Shown here: piece after piece, positions 58,701 through 64,000 of the stretch
Numbering within the stretch: the stretch's first letter is position 1
How the letters are laid out: each line of letters begins with the position of its first letter
Source: Neelides folsomi
Lineage: Eukaryota; Arthropoda; Collembola; Neelipleona; Neelidae
NCBI GenBank assembly: GCA_034687125.1
Contig: JAQGBZ010000097.1
Location: forward strand, 62,001 to 126,000
Direction of reading: 5' to 3'
Length of the DNA stretch: 64,000 bases
Made by a program: the position numbers and the translations under genes
The notes under the pieces: generated by a model
Told to the model about the DNA's origin: nothing
Seen by the model: only the letters and a program-made list of their open reading frames with translations
The model's database searches: none

Positions 58701-61700
58701 AATAGAGGAGAGTCGCGTGGCCGGTGAGACCACTGGCGTGAGCCTCCGCTTTATTATTGACAAACGGGTGAGTTTGTAGGGGCTCCTTTGTCCTCACTTG
58801 CGACTTTAATTTTCTCGAAACCTGGAATTTCACTCGGGTGGAAATAAATAAAAATGAGTCAGTTTTTTGTGAAATTTGACAAAAAGGAGCGAGGCATTGT
58901 CCGTGGATCCGATTCCTCTGGCCCTCGGTCCCATTGTGTGCGGCCCGTGGGTCTCATCCATATTCCATAGTAATGGAATGGCTAATGGAGCCCCGCAACC
59001 TGGCCCATTGTTCCTCCCGGGAAGGAGAAGCCCTCGAGAGAGCAGCGGGGAAAACTTTAAACTCAATGCCACCAGACGGACCTTTATGAAGGTTTAATTA
59101 GGGGAAAGAATCTCGAGCCCCTCCATTACGTTCCTCCATTGTTCTCCCGAGAAGAATGGGGAGTTTTAATGAGAAAAGTGAAGGAGTTTCCCCTCAGAAA
59201 TTCTCCCAATGAGTTTAAAATGTCACTCTCCCTAATTAAATGTCAGAATTGGAAGTTGCGGAGCTCATTGGAGGGCGGAAAGATTCTCCTAATTGAGTTC
59301 CCCTGCCAGAGTGAGCCGGATCATTCAATTATTTCTCCTGCACACTCTCCACTCTCCATAGGATTCAATTTCCCCATCCTGGAAGGTACTAACGGGACCA
59401 AGTTGGAAGATCCAACACGACCAAACCTCACAGGAACTCCATATAATCATAATCCTTCTATGCTCTTCCCTAATTTATAGCTTTTAAGATGTCAACTTTT
59501 GTTTAGCCGTCTTCTCCATCCACTTTCATGGCTCATAAAACTGAGAGCTCCTCCACATTACCTATACATTTAATTGCCCACAGTCATAATAAAGTCCCCC
59601 TTGACGACCAGTGCCTCCAACTCAAACATTAACTCCAAATGATGATTCGGAATTTATGGGTCTGATGAGCTTACCTGGTCTCCTTCCCTCACCTGCCGCG
59701 TCTCGATGGAGAGACGTAGTTGGGGTTGGGGCAGGTCGCGGGAGTCGTGGGTGGATGAAAATGAGGGGACCAGCCGGCGTTCTCCCAACCTCCTTCCACT
59801 CCATGGAATCCGGGTGAAGTTGAAAGAGTTGAAGAGATCTCTTCAACCTCCTCTCGACCTTCCCTACTCAATTTTCAATCCCTGTCCCACTTTGCATACT
59901 ATTACTACCACTCCAGTCGCATTCCAAACTTTGAACTCTCCCATTCTATTTGTCCTTTCTACAACTGTCGTTTTCACAATCTCACAATCTCACAATACTA
60001 TCTACTACTACAGACACTTTCACACCAAATCCTGCCATTGTGTGGTCTCCATGCAAATGAATGTTCATACAATGAAACTTCATATGTAACTCCTATTACC
60101 TAATTGATCAAATATTACACAGTATTATATCATTATTATTACTATTGGATAATTATAAGTTTGTATGTGTTTATTACTTATTATAGGCGGTAAGTTATTA
60201 ATAATATATTAGGATATTTATTTCTAGAATATTTGAAACTTAAAGATGAATAAAGAGTTTAAAATACCTTTTGGTCTGTTGTTTAAAAAGGATTTTGGTC
60301 TTTTATCCCTTTGCTTCATCATTGTCATCATTCATCATTTTAATTGAAGGGCATCTGGTTTTGTAGATATATTCCATAATTCATTTCAATTTATATTCAT
60401 TTGGACTGGTGAGTAGCTCATTTAAAAATATATGTAAAAAGGAGGTTCCGAAGAGATGTTTCGCACAAAACAGGGTTAAATATGGAATTACGACTGAAAA
60501 ATGCATGATTGTCTAAAGGGCTCTGTGGGGCAAGTGGAGTTTCTTATTTTATTCAGAATATCGAACGGCTCAACTTTCCCTTCATATGGCATTAAAGTAG
60601 GGGAAAGTGGAGATAGAGAAGTGGAGAAGAAGAACGTAATTTGCAGTTTACGAGTAAATTGCCTCCTTCCTGCCTAAAGAGCCGATGTAAAGTACTTATC
60701 CTCTCTCAGCTCCACTCTCGGGCTCCAGTCTGAGCCGAGACGGCGGTTCTCCCCGCAAACCTCGCTTGATTATTTCTAATTGCTTCCTTACCTACCTCCC
60801 GCTCCAACAGGAAGGGAATCATTCGACTCGACCTTAAAATTCTCCTAATAATACGATTACGAATCATGTTGTTACAAAGGGAAAGGATCCATTATCTCCC
60901 TTCGCTCTCTTCGCATAAATCCCGAGAAATTCATTTGTTGAGCGTCTTTCCAAATAATGACGTTAAGTCCTAAATATCCTTGTCACTCTCAACCCCTGGT
61001 TTCTCATAAGCAACTCAAAATGATATTTGCCAACATATACCAAAAGACGCCATTTTTAATATTTCCCCATCAACTCGAGAATCAATCAAGCATTGTTGAA
61101 TATGAGTAGGAATTAGAATTAAGTCCATAAATTTTCAACCATTTTTATATTTTACCTACTTTGGACGATTGGACCAATTCTGATGGTTTTCGGTGGTAAT
61201 TTTTAATCATTGTGCCAATTTGTCACCTTGTTGGGTCCGGTGCAGCACTCGAACTGATGAATTGATGAAGTTTGATTCAATGATTGATCTCAGTTTTGAG
61301 TTGGTTATTTTTCATTATTTTTATTTAATTCATGTTTAGAAGCATTGTAATATAATGTAGTAAGTTGTAATGTAATAGAGTAAATTATAGGACACAAAAC
61401 GGAGCTTCCCACTCACACACACAACAGAGAATATTTAATAAGATTAATAACATACAGAGTGTAGTAGTCCATGTTTTCTTTCAACCAAACCCCTTCACAT
61501 TGTATTTGTATCAAAAACCCAATTTTGTCTCGAGAAATAATGGGCAACCTCAACGATGGATTTCTACGTTCCTTCAACGAAAAGGCAGTTTAAGGTAAAA
61601 TTCGAATCCTCCTTGTTCCGTAATTAAAAGGTAATTAATGACTCGCTACAGGATTAATTATGCAGTTATAAACGGAACAATTTATTGACTATATAAAAAC

Positions 61701-62750
61701 AAGAGCCTTTGGATTTCTTCTCTTTAAAGTAATTACAACGAATGAAAGTTAATCAATCGATAAAGGGGAGTTAAATATGGATAGAGAGACAACGCATTTC
61801 TTTACAGATAATTGCACGTTTCTTCGATCACTCAATAACCCAAGGCATTACACTCATAGGGGAATCCAACACAAAGTAATAGAAAATGTAACAACCCGCT
61901 GACCATGTTTTTAACTTGTTAACCTTTTAAACAGCCAAAGTTTAATTCTTTCATTTGGCTCACTCTCACTTTCCTGGAGAACCCAAAGGAACTCATTATT
62001 TAGTTTAAAAAACTATTAAAAAGGCGTATTTCCCTCCAGAAGAAAGAAAGTTCTCAGGTTATAGCCGGCTCATATTATTAATTATTACTTTCTATAAAAA
62101 GGTTGACTGAGAAGGGTGGAAACGAGTTGGGAAAGTTTCCTTGCCCAAGAGAGGGAAAAAGCAATTTAAAATATGCTTTCATAATTACGTTTAAATAAAA
62201 GTGTAATCAAAAGGGCCGTTGATGAGGAAAAGTGAAAGATAGGGAAACTTTCTTAGCTTCATACACAGAAGGGAACAACAATCGATGGAGATGGACAAAG
62301 TGTTAGTTCTAATTGGTGGCCCTAATCTAATTCACATACCTATTAAATGCTTGTACATAATATGTAGTTCCTCTCTTATTAATATATATCAAAATATATC
62401 TTTAGAATGTATTTAGCATTTAAAAGGTAGACACTTTGCCCATTCGGGTCATTTTACAAACATTTGCGTTCCTTCGTTTCCCTCGGAACTTAAAAGTAAC
62501 AAATTGAAGCTTAAACGTAATGGCACAGTTCAAAAATAAAGCTAACATTTTTTACGTTCAATTGTATATAAAGCTTAACGTTATAAGTGAACAAAAGTTG
62601 AACCACGGTCCAATTACAAATAATATTACTTTCACATATTCAATTAACATTGTACACTTATTTTAACAATTAATGAATGGCACTTAAAACTGTCGTTTTT
62701 AACAGACTAGAGTCTCCTTTCCGAGACCACTGAAAAATAATTAACGTGTG
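55741..62750. other. Non-coding region, no gene recognised
   Basis: Balanced DNA with AT-rich parts at 58050-58330, 60060-60430 and 62180-62720. It contains short pentamer runs (ATTGG x4 near 56935) and an 8-bp repeat (CACAATCT x2-3) near 59976. Open frames such as 59706-60089 and 57185-57457 have no recognisable content. Confidence 0.5.
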
Positions 62751-64000
62751 GTTGGTCGCAGGCGAGTGGGAAGCGACTAGAATTAAGAATGTACAGCTAT
62801 TATAATATTTTAGACTTAAATGTATTTTGCCCCTTTCCTCATGCCCTCGGTAGAAGAGAGTGAATGTCTAGGTTCCACTATTCTATGTACAGGTTGTCCG
62901 TCCCGGTCCTCTATGTAAGAAATATCGTTGACACCGGGCGGAGGTTTACTTTACGCGCACAGACACAGTATTAAATGTTAACAATATAAGTTATGTTGTA
63001 GTTAATAATGACTCTGAGTTTTCAAAACGTCTCCGCGTGGGGGCTTCTCCCCAAGCCCCGGTCCCCTCTCGGGGGGAGCTGGGAGCGGGAAGGAGCCCCG
63101 AGGAGCCGACTGCTCCCTGAAAGAACATGAACAATAAACGGACAAGTAGCAGTTGCTCTGGTGGCTCCCGGATTGTGCCTTAACACTAACTTGTACTCTG
63201 GGTAGTTTAAAGTAGTGGATCGGAATGTAGCCCGGCGATCTCTCCTCACCAGAGATTTTGTCTCTAAAGGCCCAGCAACTGGGGGGACGAAGCCGTCCGT
63301 TCTGCTACTTACGTCGGAGAGGCTCTCGGAGCCGAGGACGCCTCCTCAGTGTAACCCTAATTATCTTAAATATAATATCTTAACATGAGTGACCACGCAG
63401 GTCGGTCAAGTCTGCTTCCCAAGCTGACGCTGACCCAAGTTGTGGCCCCTTAGTCAACTATGTAGTCAAACATCACAATGAACAACTAAGGCCCCACCTC
63501 AAGGGTTCACAGTTGGATTCGCGACGGACTTGCGAATTTCATCACTCCCTCGCCTTGGGAGTGAGTGAGAAACTCTACATCCTCTGATTCGTATTTTCCG
63601 CTTCCTAGCCTAGCCTAACCTTATTCCTCCAGTAGTATGTAGTACGTTCATCTATCGGGCTAGTGACATGGATGAAGCCTTAAAGTAGGGAACTAGAAAC
63701 AAAAGGACTCCTGAGGAAATTCATTACAGTCATGTTAATACCTGCGTTACACAACTTGTGTCAAGTTTGAACGAAAAGACTAAATAGGAACTGTGGTTCC
63801 AATCAATAGGACTCCTTCGGGGAACTCATTTACTCATTTTCGGCCAAGGACCTCCCCGCCATTGGAATTGAAATGTAATATCTCCGATTTAGTCAACAAA
63901 GCACCCTGTGGAGGCGGGGAGGGGGCTCCTTGCCCCCAACCTTCAATCAGTCTCTCCGGAGTGTGTTCCTCCCCCATTATTACTATAAGAATTGAGGAAC
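62751..64000. other. Right-edge segment of distinct composition, unassigned
   Basis: GC-richer than the preceding kilobases, with a compact hairpin at 63040-63059 (ggggctt-loop-aagcccc) inside a G/C-rich patch. A 75-codon minus frame (63022-63249) has no family resemblance. It could be the UTR or end of a gene lying to the right, but nothing in the window proves it. Confidence 0.3.

Noticed and set aside
63022-63249. 75-codon minus-strand frame at the right edge
   Set aside because: It lacks an ATG start, contains a GC hairpin region, and matches no family known to me.

Overview
The window is nuclear DNA of an animal, most likely an arthropod. The genes are split by GT-AG introns of about 0.1 to 6 kb, long stretches are non-coding, and there are no operons or ribosome binding sites. 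The first gene matches the arthropod ELAV/FNE/RBP9 family closely. I cannot name the species; composition and sequence only suggest an arthropod other than a drosophilid.

Layout. (1) Positions 32-5163, minus strand: the 5' two thirds of an ELAV/Hu RNA-binding protein gene. Six exons are visible, all splice phases agree, and they encode RRM1, RRM2 and part of the hinge, including a 42-nt in-frame microexon at the window edge. RRM3 and the C-terminus lie outside to the left. (2) About 5.2-21.2 kb: intergenic or 5' leader territory between two divergent genes, with a CpG-rich block at 10.2-10.8 kb and several AT-rich islands. (3) Positions 21204-44978, plus strand: an 11-exon gene for a cytosolic carboxypeptidase of the CCP6/AGBL4 type (M14 family, tubulin deglutamylase). 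All phases are consistent from the acidic N-terminal segment to the stop codon; only the first few residues are unresolved. Its last exon adds an unusually long basic, serine-rich tail. (4) About 45-64 kb: no gene I can identify. This stretch holds a 410-bp non-autonomous TIR transposon of pogo/Tc1-mariner type (53733-54142) with TA target-site duplications, a small tandem repeat at 49.1 kb, and further AT-rich islands.

The two genes do not form a pathway. ELAV proteins control neuronal splicing and polyadenylation, and CCP6 trims glutamate side chains from tubulin; both families act strongly in neurons. No CRISPR array, rRNA, tRNA or LTR/viral element was recognised. The points most worth a second look are the ELAV hinge microexon, the transposon whose relic peptide looks like a transposase N-terminus fused to its C-terminus, a perfect 20-bp hairpin in a CCP6 intron, and the CCP6 tail. 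I found no convincing new multi-gene system.
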